DNA of 64,000 nucleotides from Pseudarthrobacter sp. AL07 (GTDB taxonomy: Bacteria; Actinomycetota; Actinomycetes; Actinomycetales; Micrococcaceae). The notes beneath the pieces are model-generated. The model searched no databases. It was not told where the DNA came from and saw only the letters and a program-made list of their open reading frames with translations. Numbering within the stretch: the stretch's first letter is position 1; each line of letters begins with the position of its first letter. A program made the position numbers and the translations under genes. The stretch lies in NCBI RefSeq assembly GCF_029960665.1, contig NZ_JASBRB010000002.1, positions 62,001 to 126,000 on the forward strand, in the 5' to 3' direction. Shown here piece after piece: positions 1 through 8,730 of this stretch.

Positions 1-17
1 CCGGGCACCGGGAAGAC

Positions 18-542
18 TCACTGCAGGAACACCACCTTGATCACCGCCGCCGTTCCCGCGGCCCACAGCATGGATGTGAGCGTTCCGATGATGAACCGTT
101 CCGCAGCCACGGGCGTCTCCTTCAATTCGGCGAACCTGCCCAGGCCCTTGATGGCCACAATGTAGGCGATGGCCACCGGCTGTCCGGTCAGGATGGCCAC
201 GCAGACGCCCAGGCGTTCCAGGACTCCGATGATTGCCCCGCCGCGCAGGATCCGCTGGGCCGGCAGCGTGGACGCCGGCTGGGGAAGGTCCGACGGCGGC
301 TGGCCGCCTCCTGCCGTCAGCTCGCCGTCGACGGTTTGCCCGGTACCGGTCCGCGGGGCTTCCGACACGGTGTCCACGGTGACATCGGCCGAAGGATCCT
401 GGGCTGATGCGTCCGGGGCCGGCTTACTGGCCGCGTCCGCTTTGTCGTCAATGGTCCGGGCGAGCCGGAAGACCAATGCGGTCACCGGCCATCCTGCAAA
501 TCCGGCCACCAGCAGGGCAACTGCGATCCATAGTGCGTTCAC
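18..542 (-). CDS. DUF3307-like membrane protein of unknown function
   Basis: Protein of 174 aa. An N-terminal hydrophobic segment (about residues 4-26) is followed by a polar, Pro/Asp/Thr-rich stretch (about 35-95). The C-terminal half is hydrophobic (about 102-135 and 150-173) and carries an IGVLERL...IVAIKGLGRF...FIIGTL pattern that, from memory, resembles the C-terminus of DUF3307 membrane proteins. Its start overlaps the stop of the upstream SatD-like gene by 4 bp, so the two are very probably translationally coupled. DUF3307 and SatD proteins are often encoded together. No enzymatic function is known. The family label is by eye; the membrane topology is clear. Confidence 0.75.
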   Translation of the reverse strand: MNALWIAVALLVAGFAGWPVTALVFRLARTIDDKADAASKPAPDASAQDPSADVTVDTVSEAPRTGTGQTVDGELTAGGGQPPSDLPQPASTLPAQRILRGGAIIGVLERLGVCVAILTGQPVAIAYIVAIKGLGRFAELKETPVAAERFIIGTLTSMLWAAGTAAVIKVVFLQ

Positions 543-1204
543 CGGTCGCCTTCAATCTGGGAATGCGCGCACTCGAGGAGCATGGCTGCGGCGGGCCTGG
601 CGGCCCATTCTTCCTGCCAGCCGGACCTGAGCACAGCACGGCTCACCGACTGCTCCGTGATTCCCAGTTCCTGGGCCACGTGTTTCTGGCTGCCGTGCTT
701 CCCATCGCCGCCCTGGAGTGCGCGCAACCGGTCCACCACCCGCCACTGGGCTGGTGTGCGTTGCTGCACCAGCCGTCCGATCAGGCGAAGCACCGCCTGG
801 GCATTTGCACTGCTCATTGCTCCTTCCTTGGCGCGGGGAGGCATCTCCCGGCCACGGCCGATACTGCCGGACACCACCGACAATGGCACCTGACCAGCCG
901 CACCCTTGGCGAGTTCCACGGCCTTTCGTGCTGCCACAAAGCCGCTCCCGGAACCTTCCCGGGGGCTGCCACCCGGGGTGAGCTGCACGGCACCGACGCC
1001 GATCCCGACGTACCAGTGCCCGCTCCGGAGTGCGTACATGGCGATCTCCACCACATCCTCGGCATGTTCCACCACGCCCTGGAGTTCATCACCCACTGAG
1101 CGCTCAAAGGGCGCCGACACAAGGCTGCGCAGCGCGGTGATCAGATCGGGAACGCGGTCGACGTCGGCGGTGCTGCCGCGCTGGTCGATGGTCAGTACGT
1201 ACAT
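539..1204 (-). CDS. SatD-like DNA-binding protein with helix-turn-helix
   Basis: Protein of 221 aa. The N-terminus (MYVLTIDQRGS) and the region about 60-110 (GHWYVGIGVGAV) resemble the SatD family. The C-terminal third contains a plausible HTH (about 150-200: QWRVVDRLRAL ... QKHVAQELGITEQSVSRAV). It is the first gene of a two-gene operon with the membrane protein downstream. The 197 bp upstream to the next gene are unusually AT-rich and hold evenly spaced inverted hexamers that could be its own operator. The molecular role of SatD proteins is not established. The HTH call is fairly firm; the family name is less so. Confidence 0.75.
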   Translation of the reverse strand: MYVLTIDQRGSTADVDRVPDLITALRSLVSAPFERSVGDELQGVVEHAEDVVEIAMYALRSGHWYVGIGVGAVQLTPGGSPREGSGSGFVAARKAVELAKGAAGQVPLSVVSGSIGRGREMPPRAKEGAMSSANAQAVLRLIGRLVQQRTPAQWRVVDRLRALQGGDGKHGSQKHVAQELGITEQSVSRAVLRSGWQEEWAARPAAAMLLECAHSQIEGDR

Positions 1205-1248
1205 GGCTTAACCGTACCCAGATGATCACGCATAATCAATCAAAAATA

Positions 1249-1310
1249 GCTGATTATTAATCATCAGCCAATAAAGGCTGATTGTTCAGAATCACCCGAT
1301 GTGGTCGGGT
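1249..1310. promoter_or_regulatory. AT-rich putative operator/promoter of the SatD-like operon
   Basis: The hexamer GCTGAT occurs at 1249-1254, inverted (ATCAGC) at 1263-1268, and again direct within GGCTGAT at 1276-1282. Start-to-start spacing is 14 bp and then 13-14 bp. The arms also form TGATTATTAATCA (1251-1263) and ATCAGCC-N6-GGCTGAT (1263-1282). A further inverted repeat, ACCCGA-N5-TCGGGT, lies at 1294-1310. This is the only strongly AT-rich stretch nearby and lies directly upstream of the HTH gene. Autoregulation is inferred. Confidence 0.5.
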
Positions 1311-1401
1311 ACTGCTGCAACAGGCCGGGTATACGCTCCGGGACAACGCCCAGGTTCCTGGCAGATCCGGGGGTCTCCGGCGAGCCAGACGTCGGTGGGA
1401 G

Positions 1402-2733
1402 TCAGCCGAACAGGTTCACCGGCTTGACGATGTCGGCATAGATCAGGAGCGCACTCATGCCCATCAGCAACACAGCCACCACGTAGGTCACCGGGAGCAG
1501 CCTGGCAATGTCAAAGGCGCCCGGATCCGGTTTGCCGAACAGGTTGGCCACCCGCCGCCGTGCCCCTTCGTACAGCGCTCCGGCCACATGGCCCCCATCG
1601 AGCGGAAGCAGGGGGACCAGGTTGAAGACCGCGAGCGCAAAGTTCAGTCCGGCGAGCAGCCCTACCAGGGCGCCAATCCTGGACTGGAGCGGCACTTCTT
1701 CCATGGCGGCCACTTCACCGGCCACGCGCCCGACGCCCACCACGCTGATGGGGCCGTTGGGGTCCCGCTCTTCCTCACTGAAGGCCGCCTTGGCGACGCC
1801 CACCACCCTTGCAGGCAAGTTGAAGATGACGCCGGCCACTTGCTTGATGTTTTCGCCCGCCATGGGCAGGACGGACGACGCCGGCTGGGGAACCAGTTCG
1901 GTCTGCGAGCCGATGCCCAGGAATCCGACGTCCTGGTACAGGAGAGTGCCGGCGTCGTCTTTGGCCTGGCGTCCGTCCACACCCACGACAGGGCGGGCAG
2001 AGAGTACCGGAGTTACTGTGGTGGTGACAGGCGCACCGTCGCGCTCCACGGTAATGCTCACTTCCCTGCCGGCGGAGGCACGGATCCATTCGGTCATCTG
2101 GTCCCACCCAGTGACAGCCTTCCCGTCAAAGGAGGTGACCACGTCGTTGGGCCGGAGCCCGGCGGCGGCCGCGGGGGTCAGTTGGCAGTCCGGGGAATCG
2201 GGATCAACCGTTTGGCCGGCCGCCACCTGGCATTTGGAGACGTCGGCGATGGTGGTGGTGGCCGTGGCCATGCCGAAGCCCATCAGCAGCACGGCTGTCA
2301 GGACCACGCCGATCAGCAGGTTCATGGCAGGACCGCCCAGCATCACGATGATTTTCTTCCACACCGGCAGCCGGTAGAACACGCGGTTTGCGTCCTCCGG
2401 ACCCACGTCCTCGTGTGCCATGGACCGGGCCTCCGTGGCCAGGGTCTGGAACATCCCGGTGCTGGAGGGGCGGACGGTTCCGTCTTCCTTGTTGGGTGGA
2501 TACATGCCGATCATGGACACGTAGCCTCCCAGCGGGATCGCCTTCACGCCGTATTCAGTTTCGCCCTTCCGCTTGGACCACAGGGTGGGGCCGAAACCGA
2601 TCATGTACTTGGTGACGCGCACCTTGAACAGCTTGGCGGGCACCAGGTGCCCTACTTCGTGCAGCGCGATGGACACGGCAATACCGATCGCCACAAAGAC
2701 GACGCCGAGGATGAAAAGGAGGACGGGGCTCAT
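1402..2733 (-). CDS. rip1: Site-2 intramembrane zinc metalloprotease (RseP/Rip1 family)
   Basis: Protein of 443 aa, the usual length for RseP/Rip1. The first membrane helix carries the zinc-binding HEVGH motif (His25, Glu26, His29). One or two PDZ-like segments lie in about 195-265. The C-terminal metal-ligand motif NLVPLLPLDGGH is at about 365-377, with a last hydrophobic helix near 420-435. These enzymes cut transmembrane substrates such as anti-sigma factors during regulated intramembrane proteolysis. It starts 18 bp downstream of dxr. The dxr-rip1 pair is conserved in actinobacteria, where ispG usually follows; here the next gene is instead the unrelated SatD-like one. The ATG start fits the first helix. 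Confidence 0.95.
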   Translation of the reverse strand: MSPVLLFILGVVFVAIGIAVSIALHEVGHLVPAKLFKVRVTKYMIGFGPTLWSKRKGETEYGVKAIPLGGYVSMIGMYPPNKEDGTVRPSSTGMFQTLATEARSMAHEDVGPEDANRVFYRLPVWKKIIVMLGGPAMNLLIGVVLTAVLLMGFGMATATTTIADVSKCQVAAGQTVDPDSPDCQLTPAAAAGLRPNDVVTSFDGKAVTGWDQMTEWIRASAGREVSITVERDGAPVTTTVTPVLSARPVVGVDGRQAKDDAGTLLYQDVGFLGIGSQTELVPQPASSVLPMAGENIKQVAGVIFNLPARVVGVAKAAFSEEERDPNGPISVVGVGRVAGEVAAMEEVPLQSRIGALVGLLAGLNFALAVFNLVPLLPLDGGHVAGALYEGARRRVANLFGKPDPGAFDIARLLPVTYVVAVLLMGMSALLIYADIVKPVNLFG

Positions 2734-2751
2734 GCGTTGATCTGCTGCTTC

Positions 2752-3936
2752 CTAGAGACTGCTGACTGCTAAACGTTCGTGGGCGCGCGTACGTGCCCAG
2801 TTTTCAGCATCCAGTACCGACTCCAGCGTCAGCCCGGAGGATCCTGAATGTTCGCTGAGGACAGCATCGATGGTGTCCACGATTTCGGTGAAGCGGATGC
2901 GCCCCGCGTGGAACGCCATGACCGCTTCCTCGTTTGCCGCATTGAAGACGGCAGGAAAGGTGCTCCCCTGCTTGGCGGCGTCCTTGGCCAGGTCCACCGC
3001 CGGGAAAGCTACGGTGTCCAGCGGTTCGAACGTCCAGCTGGTGGCCTTGGTCCAGTCGCACGGGGAGGCTGCCTTGGGGACCCTGTCCGGCCAGCCCATC
3101 CCCAGGGCAATGGGGAGGCGCATGTCCGGCGGGGAGGCCTGGGCGATGACGGACCCGTCGATGAACTGGACCATGGAATGGACCACCGATTGCGGGTGGA
3201 CCACAACATCGATCCGGTCCAGCGGCACGTCGAAAAGCAGATGGGCTTCGATGAGCTCCAGGCCCTTGTTGACCAGCGTGGCTGAGTTGGTGGTGACCAT
3301 CAGGCCCATGTCCCACGTGGGGTGCGCCAGGGCCTCTTTCGGCGTTACGTCGTGGAGCTGCTCCCGCGTCCGGTCCCGGAACGGCCCACCGGACGCCGTC
3401 AGGATAAGCTTTTCAAGTTCAGCCGCGGAGCCGGAGCGCAGACATTGGGCTATCGCTGAGTGTTCGGAGTCGACCGGAACGATCTGCCCCTCAGCTGCGG
3501 CGGCCTTCACGAGCGCTCCGCCCACGATCAGCGATTCCTTGTTGGCCAGCGCCAGTGTTGCACCGGACTTCAGTGCGGCAAGAGTCGGGGCGAGCCCGAT
3601 GGACCCGGTAATGGCGTTGAGTACCACGTCCGCCGCCACTGCTGCGATGCGGGCGGAGGCGTCCGGGCCAGCGATGATTTCTGGGCGATAATCCTGCCGT
3701 CCGGCGAGGCGCGCGGCCTCGGAAATCAGGGCCCGAAGCTGCCGGGGATCCCCCGCAGCGATGCCTACAGCGCCGGCACCGGTGTGGACGGCCTGGCGGG
3801 CCAGGAGCTCCAGATTGCCGCCGCCGGCGCTGAGCGCCACCACCTCAAAAAGGTGGGGAGCGCCGTCGACGACGTCAATCGCCTGGGTGCCGATGGAACC
3901 GGTGGATCCGAGGAGGACGACTCTGCGAGGCTGCAT
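2752..3936 (-). CDS. dxr: 1-deoxy-D-xylulose 5-phosphate reductoisomerase
   Basis: Protein of 394 aa. Dxr converts DXP to 2-C-methyl-D-erythritol 4-phosphate with NADPH, the committed step of the MEP isoprenoid pathway. The N-terminal Rossmann motif GSTGSIG lies at residues 10-16. ANKESL (about 130), the SEHSAI substrate/metal region and the catalytic-domain TASGGPFR are all present. Length is normal and no key segment is missing. It is first in an operon with rip1. No clear Shine-Dalgarno lies upstream of the ATG; an AT-rich TACTTA about 5 nt upstream is compatible with a leaderless transcript (inference). Confidence 0.97.
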   Translation of the reverse strand: MQPRRVVLLGSTGSIGTQAIDVVDGAPHLFEVVALSAGGGNLELLARQAVHTGAGAVGIAAGDPRQLRALISEAARLAGRQDYRPEIIAGPDASARIAAVAADVVLNAITGSIGLAPTLAALKSGATLALANKESLIVGGALVKAAAAEGQIVPVDSEHSAIAQCLRSGSAAELEKLILTASGGPFRDRTREQLHDVTPKEALAHPTWDMGLMVTTNSATLVNKGLELIEAHLLFDVPLDRIDVVVHPQSVVHSMVQFIDGSVIAQASPPDMRLPIALGMGWPDRVPKAASPCDWTKATSWTFEPLDTVAFPAVDLAKDAAKQGSTFPAVFNAANEEAVMAFHAGRIRFTEIVDTIDAVLSEHSGSSGLTLESVLDAENWARTRAHERLAVSSL

Positions 3937-3970
3937 GGGTTAAGTATCCCGCACCTGGCCCGCGGTCCGG

Positions 3971-4720
3971 TCAGGCTCCCGCCGCCAGCTCGATAAAACC
4001 CTTCGCCAGCGTGGACACGGCTCCGATGTAGGCGATGGCCACAACGATCCTGCGGACAGCGGCCGGTTTGACCTTGCCGGACAGCAGATCGCCTGCGATG
4101 ATTCCCGCCATCATGGCGGCCAGGATGCTGAGCCACTGCCAAGCATCCAGGCCGGGAACATGTCCACCCGACAGTACGTACTTGATGGCCAGGGAAGACA
4201 GTCCGGTGGTCACGAAGTAGGGCTGGAGGGTGGCGCCGAAACTCTTCTGCTCCCACCGGGTGGCAATGGCGTACGCGGTGATGGCCGGTCCGCCGACGCC
4301 CGCTGCCGCGTTCATCAGTCCGCTGGTGAAGCCGAGAGAGACCATGGGAACAGGGTCGCTGGCACGCCAAGAGCTGCGCGTCAGCCGCTGCGAGGCCAGC
4401 AGGGCGATGATGAGGAGGACGCCGATGCAGATCTCCAGCGGCGCTTCGGCCACATTGCTGGCCAGCCAGGCACCCGGCAGTACCCCGGCGAGGGCGGCGA
4501 GCGCGAGTCCGAAGTAGCGCTTCCACTCCACATGCCGCCAGACCCTGGAGAGGATCAGCAGGGATGAGGCTGCGCCGCAGAGGTTAATGATCATGACGCC
4601 GTCGAAGGGACCGAGCAGCACCACCAGGACGGGAGAGACGAGGAGGCCGAATCCGAGGCCGGCCAACCGCTGGGCCAGAGCCCCCGCAACGACCGCAATG
4701 AGCACCAATTCAAACACCAT
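3971..4720 (-). CDS. TSUP (TauE/SafE) family membrane permease
   Basis: Protein of 249 aa with about eight hydrophobic segments spread over the whole length. The N-terminal GLGFGLLVSPVLVVLLGP and the mid-protein GVGGPAITAY are the two repeated signatures of the TSUP family. Members export or import small anions such as sulfite or sulfonates; the substrate cannot be read from sequence. It lies 34 bp upstream of dxr on the same strand and could be co-transcribed, but it has its own 37-bp divergent upstream region shared with the decayed gene at 4758. Confidence 0.88.
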   Translation of the reverse strand: MVFELVLIAVVAGALAQRLAGLGFGLLVSPVLVVLLGPFDGVMIINLCGAASSLLILSRVWRHVEWKRYFGLALAALAGVLPGAWLASNVAEAPLEICIGVLLIIALLASQRLTRSSWRASDPVPMVSLGFTSGLMNAAAGVGGPAITAYAIATRWEQKSFGATLQPYFVTTGLSSLAIKYVLSGGHVPGLDAWQWLSILAAMMAGIIAGDLLSGKVKPAAVRRIVVAIAYIGAVSTLAKGFIELAAGA

Positions 4721-4757
4721 CCGATCTTAGTGGGCGGACAGCGACGCCGGGCGTAAC

Positions 4758-5660
4758 GTGGATTGCGTGGACTGGGTTTCCTGGTTCGGTGCGCCGGAGT
4801 ACGGATTCGCCCGGCAGGTGCTGCAGCGAGGTGTGGCGGCACTGTTCTTTGTTGCGTTCCTGTCTTCCCTGAACCAGTTCCCAGCGCTGCTGGGCGAACG
4901 CGGTCTGTTGCCGGTACCGGACTATCTGGGAGGGTTCAGCGCGCGCCGGCGGCCCACGCTGTTCCGCTGATCGCGTTTCTGGCCCTGTGGCTGCTGTATA
5001 TGTCGATCGTCAACGTGGGGCTGACCGAGCCGCCGCGCACCATCCTGATCCTGTTGGCCTGGCTCGTGTTCCGGCTGGAGTTCGGCGCCGGGATGATCAA
5101 GATCCGCGGCGGCCGGGAATGGCGTGACTTGACGGCCCTCTACTACCACCATGAAACGCAGCCGATGCCGGGGCCGCTGAGCTGTGGCTGGTGGCCAGCG
5201 GCAATTTTGCGTGGCTTAACTGGATGGCCCTTGTGCTGGCCTTCGCTGCGGTCAGCGACCGCGTGGCCCACGCCGCATTGCCGTTCCTGCCGCCGACTGG
5301 GGATCCCCGGGTAGACGTCCGCGGCAGTCCCCGTACTGGCTTGGCATCACTTTAGTGGCCACCTTCCTGCTGGTGGCGCTCAGCTACTGGCCGCTGCGCA
5401 ACCTGCTCTCCAAGGGCAGCTGATGAATGCCAGCTTCAGCCGCTGGCAACTGGCCAACACGTACGGCGCGTTCGGCACGGTAACGAAGCACCGCGTCGAG
5501 ATCGTGTTTGGAGGGCACCCTGGACAAGGAACCTGGGGACTCGGCGGACTTGCGCGAATATGCGTTCAGGGGCAAACCCTGTGACGTGCGCCGACTGCCC
5601 CGGCAGTGGGCGCCATACCACCTGCGGCTGGACTGGCTGATGTGGTTCGTTTCGCCCGGC
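4758..5660 (+). pseudogene. Decayed lipase maturation factor (LMF1-like, DUF1222) gene
   Basis: Fragments of one family appear in order but in changing frames. The N-terminus (DWVSWFGAPEYG, NQFPALLGERGLLP) ends at 4970. WLLYMSIVNVG and LEFGAGMIKIRGG...YYHHETQPMPGPLS lie at about 4965-5183. SGNFAWLNW lies at about 5183-5330, YWLGITLVATF from 5334, ANTYGAFGTVTKHRVEIVF from 5417, and GTLDKEPGD...PYHLRLDWLMWF from 5507. At least five frame changes are needed. Conserved pieces expected between the fragments appear missing (near 4970, 5020 and 5183), and the 3' end is cut off next to the citE stop. The native start is probably the GTG at 4758 or 4767. Family assignment is by recalled motifs. Confidence 0.85.
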
Positions 5661-5664
5661 GGCC

Positions 5665-6504
5665 CTACGAGCGGATGCCTGCCCGGCGGATGGTGGCTTC
5701 GGCGTGCTTGAGGATGGGGCCATCGATCATTTTGCCGCCGTGCTGGAACACGCCTGATCCAGCGGCAGCGGCGACCCGCAGCAGTTCTGTGGCCTCGGCG
5801 ACGTCGGCCTCGGACGGGGCGTAGGCGCCCCGGACAACGGCCGCCTGCGTGGGATGGATGCAGGCTTTGGAACCGAATCCTGACGCAGCGGCATCGGCTG
5901 CCTCCAGCGCCAGCCCGTCAAGGTCCGGGATGTTGACGTACACGGCGTCCACGGCTTCTTTCCCGAAAGCCCGTGCGGCGAGCAGCACCGCGGACCGGGC
6001 ATGCAGGGCCACGGCGCGGTAGCCGCCGTCGTCCGTTCTGCTGGACGTGCCGCTGAGGGAAGCCAGGAGGTCCTCGGCGCCCCACATCAGTGCCACCACG
6101 TTGGGGGCCGCCGCGATGGCGGGCGCGTTGAGGACCCCGACGGCTGTCTCACACAGGGCAATGACGTGGTAGTCCGCCAGGGCTTCGAGCTGGGCCGCGT
6201 TCTCGGCCTTGGCCAGCATCACCGTGCGGTACGGCGTGTGGGCCAGGCAATGCAGGTCCTTCTCGAACTCGTCGGTGCCGGCCGGGTTGATCCTGACGAT
6301 GGTGCGGCTGGGATCGAGCTCCGGCCCCTCCCTGGAAGCGCCCAACTGGGCCAGGATGGCGCCGCGCGCCCGCTGCTTGTCCGCGGGAGCCACGGCGTCC
6401 TCGAGATCCACGATGACAGCGTCCGCTCGTTGGGCGGCCTTGGGGAAACGCTCGGGACGGTCGGCAGGGCAGAAGAGGAGGGCGGGACCCATCACAAATG
6501 TCAT
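5665..6504 (-). CDS. citE: CitE-like acyl-CoA lyase (HpcH/HpaI superfamily)
   Basis: Protein of 279 aa. The N-terminus reads MTFVMGPALLFCPADRPERF followed by ADAVIVDLEDAV, the classic CitE/HpcH barrel opening. MLAKAENAAQ and ALCETAVGV (acidic metal ligand) follow, then MWGAEDL. It has no citrate-lyase alpha or gamma partner, so it is a stand-alone CitE-like enzyme. It is last in the leucine-type operon, as Rv2498c is in M. tuberculosis, where the protein has been described as a beta-hydroxyacyl-CoA lyase acting on (R)-HMG-CoA-type substrates. By context it would split a C6 hydroxyacyl-CoA to acetyl-CoA and acetoacetate (inference). Confidence 0.88.
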   Translation of the reverse strand: MTFVMGPALLFCPADRPERFPKAAQRADAVIVDLEDAVAPADKQRARGAILAQLGASREGPELDPSRTIVRINPAGTDEFEKDLHCLAHTPYRTVMLAKAENAAQLEALADYHVIALCETAVGVLNAPAIAAAPNVVALMWGAEDLLASLSGTSSRTDDGGYRAVALHARSAVLLAARAFGKEAVDAVYVNIPDLDGLALEAADAAASGFGSKACIHPTQAAVVRGAYAPSEADVAEATELLRVAAAAGSGVFQHGGKMIDGPILKHAEATIRRAGIRS

Positions 6505-6569
6505 ACGGACATTGTCCTCTTTTCGGGGCCCTGCACGCTCCCCTTTTCAGCACCTGCAGGCTGCACCTG

Positions 6570-7106
6570 TTAACCGGAGGACTGCGCCGTATGGGCGTCC
6601 CGGGTCCACATGAGGCAGCTCCGCGTGGCATGGGCCACCACGGTGCCGTCCTGGTTCCTGCCGGTGTGCTGCATGCTTACGATCCCCTGCCCGGGACGCG
6701 ATCCCGAGAGGCGCTTCCCGGTGATCACCGTCTCGGTGTAGAGCGTGTCCCCGTGATAGAGCGGGTGCGGGAAGGAGACGTCCGTCAGGCCCAGCTGCGC
6801 GATGATGGTGCCCTGGGTGAGCTGCGAGACGGACTGTCCCACAAGGGTGGACAGCGTGAACATTGAGTTGACCAGCCGCTGGCCGTACGGCTGGCCGGCG
6901 CTCCACGCGGCGTCCAAGTGCAGGGCCTGGGTGTTCATGGTGAGCGTGGTGAACAGGACGTTGTCCGCCTCGGTCACTGTGCGGCCGGGCCGGTGCGCGT
7001 AGACAACGCCTTCTTCGAGCTCGTCAAAGTACAGGCCGCGTTGTTCGATGACCCGGGGGGCGTCGGTTGTCGGGCCCGGGGCATCGGGGCGCGGAACCCC
7101 GTTCAT
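6570..7106 (-). CDS. MaoC-family (R)-specific enoyl-CoA hydratase/dehydratase
   Basis: Protein of 178 aa from the ATG at 7106, which overlaps the scoB stop by 4 bp. A longer upstream reading in this frame is only the shadow of scoB. The hot-dog fold is suggested by [42 protein letters not shown], which contains the family's catalytic D/N...H arrangement, followed by [16 protein letters not shown]. Position matches Rv2499c next to citE. In this pathway it is the best candidate for hydrating methylglutaconyl-CoA; that assignment is inference. The next gene, citE, starts 65 bp downstream. Confidence 0.87.
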   Translation of the reverse strand: MNGVPRPDAPGPTTDAPRVIEQRGLYFDELEEGVVYAHRPGRTVTEADNVLFTTLTMNTQALHLDAAWSAGQPYGQRLVNSMFTLSTLVGQSVSQLTQGTIIAQLGLTDVSFPHPLYHGDTLYTETVITGKRLSGSRPGQGIVSMQHTGRNQDGTVVAHATRSCLMWTRDAHTAQSSG

Positions 7107-7870
7107 ACGGTGAGCTCCTGGTCTTCTTCGAACAGTTCGGCGCCGGTTGCCGCCGCCACGTCCTCCACGGAGACGTTGGGGGCCAGTTCGCGGAGCACCA
7201 GCCGGGACCGCCCGCCCTCGGTGACCACGTCGATCACGGCGAGGTCGGTGATGATCCGGTCCACGCAGGCCTTGCCGGTCAGCGGCAGCGAGCAGTTCTC
7301 CACGATTTTGGGGTTGCCGTTCCGGTCCACGTGTTCCATCATCACGATCACCTTCTTGGCGCCGAAGACCAGGTCCATGGCCCCGCCCATGCCTTTGACC
7401 ATCTTGCCCGGGATCATCCAGTTGGCCAGGTCGCCGTTCTGGGCCACTTCCATGGCACCGAGCACGGCAACGTCCACATGCCCGCCGCGGATCATGCCGA
7501 ATGACGAGGCGGAATCGAAGAATGCGGCCCCCTTGTTGACCGTGACGGTTTCCTTGCCGGCGTTGATGAGGTCCGGATCTACCGCGTCCTCGGTGGGGTA
7601 CGGTCCCACGCCCAGGATCCCGTTCTCGGAGTGGAGCACCACCTCGACGCCTGCCGGGATGTAGTTGGGAATGAGCGTGGGCATGCCGATGCCGAGGTTG
7701 ACGTACTGCCCGTTGCTGAGCTCCTGGGCCACCCGGGCGGCCAGTTCGTTGCGTGTCCATCCTTTGGCTTCCGGATTGGTGCCTTCCGGATGGCCGACGG
7801 CGGCACGCCGGTATTCGGGCCGTACGGCTTCGGGGCGGGGAGGCGCTCCCTGCGTGCTGTTGGACTCCAT
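7103..7870 (-). CDS. scoB: 3-oxoacid CoA-transferase, subunit B
   Basis: Protein of 255 aa. [20 protein letters not shown] and [11 protein letters not shown] are hallmarks of family I CoA-transferase beta subunits; the Glu of SENG is the residue that forms the covalent CoA thioester. [14 protein letters not shown] is also present. About 25 extra polar residues precede the conserved core ([14 protein letters not shown]). It pairs with the alpha-subunit gene 2 bp upstream. Together they would move CoA between succinyl-CoA (or another donor) and acetoacetate, activating the acetoacetate released by the lyase in this operon. Confidence 0.93.
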   Translation of the reverse strand: MESNSTQGAPPRPEAVRPEYRRAAVGHPEGTNPEAKGWTRNELAARVAQELSNGQYVNLGIGMPTLIPNYIPAGVEVVLHSENGILGVGPYPTEDAVDPDLINAGKETVTVNKGAAFFDSASSFGMIRGGHVDVAVLGAMEVAQNGDLANWMIPGKMVKGMGGAMDLVFGAKKVIVMMEHVDRNGNPKIVENCSLPLTGKACVDRIITDLAVIDVVTEGGRSRLVLRELAPNVSVEDVAAATGAELFEEDQELTV

Positions 7871-7872
7871 GG

Positions 7873-8667
7873 CTACGCTCCTGCCTGTTCGGTGGTGCTC
7901 CCGGTTCCGGCAGCCTGGGCAAGGGCGACGGTCCGCTTTTCGATCCGCTTCTCACCGGCGGGCACAACCACCACCCGCTGGACGAAGATGCCTGGCGTGT
8001 GGACGTGCTCCGGGTCCAGGTCGCCCGGTTCCACCAGCTCCTCCACCTCGGCGATGGTGATTTTTCCCGCCATGGCGCAGAGCGGGTTGAAGTTCATGGC
8101 GGTGGCGTGGAAGACCAGGTTGCCGTGGCGGTCACCCTTCCAGGCGTGGACCAGTCCGAAGTCGGGTGTCAGGGATTCCTCCAGGACGTAGTCCACATCG
8201 TTGAAAGTCCGCACTTCCTTGGGGGAAGAGGCGATGGCGATGCCGCCGTCGGCATCGTACTTCTGCGGCAGGCCGCCGTCGGACACCTGCGTGCCGACCC
8301 CGGCTTTGGTGTAGAAGGCGGGGATCCCGGCGCCGCCGGCCCGGAGCTTTTCCGCCAACGTTCCCTGCGGGGTGAGGACCACCTCAAGCTCGCCGGAGAG
8401 GTACTGGCGCGCGAACTCCTTGTTCTCGCCGACGTAGGAACTGACGGTCCGCCGGATCCTGCCGTCACGGAGCAGTACGCCCAGCCCCCAGTCGTCCACG
8501 CCGCAGTTGTTGCTGACGGTTTCGAGGTCCTTGGTGCCGTGCCGGTGCAGGGCACCGATCAGTGCCACCGGGATTCCGCAGAGGCCGAACCCTCCCACCG
8601 CGAGCGACGCGCCGTCGGGAATGTCCGCAATGGCTTCCTCGGCGCTGGCAACAACCTTGTTGATCAT
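7873..8667 (-). CDS. scoA: 3-oxoacid CoA-transferase, subunit A
   Basis: Protein of 264 aa. The N-terminal half carries the CoA-binding glycine signature ([17 protein letters not shown]). [29 protein letters not shown] and KADVGT-type region [11 protein letters not shown] follow. This is the alpha subunit of a family I 3-oxoacid CoA-transferase (SCOT/Sco type), partner of the downstream subunit B. A SD-like AAAGGA lies just before the ATG. The 58 bp between the acyl-CoA dehydrogenase stop and this start are occupied by a 19-bp direct repeat. Confidence 0.93.
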   Translation of the reverse strand: MINKVVASAEEAIADIPDGASLAVGGFGLCGIPVALIGALHRHGTKDLETVSNNCGVDDWGLGVLLRDGRIRRTVSSYVGENKEFARQYLSGELEVVLTPQGTLAEKLRAGGAGIPAFYTKAGVGTQVSDGGLPQKYDADGGIAIASSPKEVRTFNDVDYVLEESLTPDFGLVHAWKGDRHGNLVFHATAMNFNPLCAMAGKITIAEVEELVEPGDLDPEHVHTPGIFVQRVVVVPAGEKRIEKRTVALAQAAGTGSTTEQAGA

Positions 8668-8681
8668 CGTTGGTCCTTTCA

Positions 8682-8730
8682 GGTCTCGACGGGCTCGACT
8701 ACCGTTTTACAGCTCGACCACCGTTTTACA
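8682..8730. repeat. 19-bp tandem direct repeat, member of a dispersed actinobacterial-type repeat
   Basis: GCTCGACTACCGTTTTACA (8693-8711) is immediately followed by GCTCGACCACCGTTTTACA (8712-8730), 18 of 19 identical. The first copy is preceded by GGTCTCGACGG. The second copy overlaps the stop codon of the acyl-CoA dehydrogenase gene. The TCGAC-GGCTCGAC-ACCG part aligns with the repeat inside the E2 linker at 15641, suggesting one repeat family. Confidence 0.7.

Noticed and set aside
1282..2772. Long open frame (496 codons) on the plus strand
   Set aside because: It is exactly antisense to rip1, is His/Gly/Asp-rich with no domain, and is a typical GC-rich shadow frame.
6570..7967. A 465-codon reading of the MaoC frame
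   Set aside because: The upstream 287 codons are a frame-shifted reading of scoB, rich in Arg and Pro; the ATG at 7106 with a 4-bp overlap is the real start.
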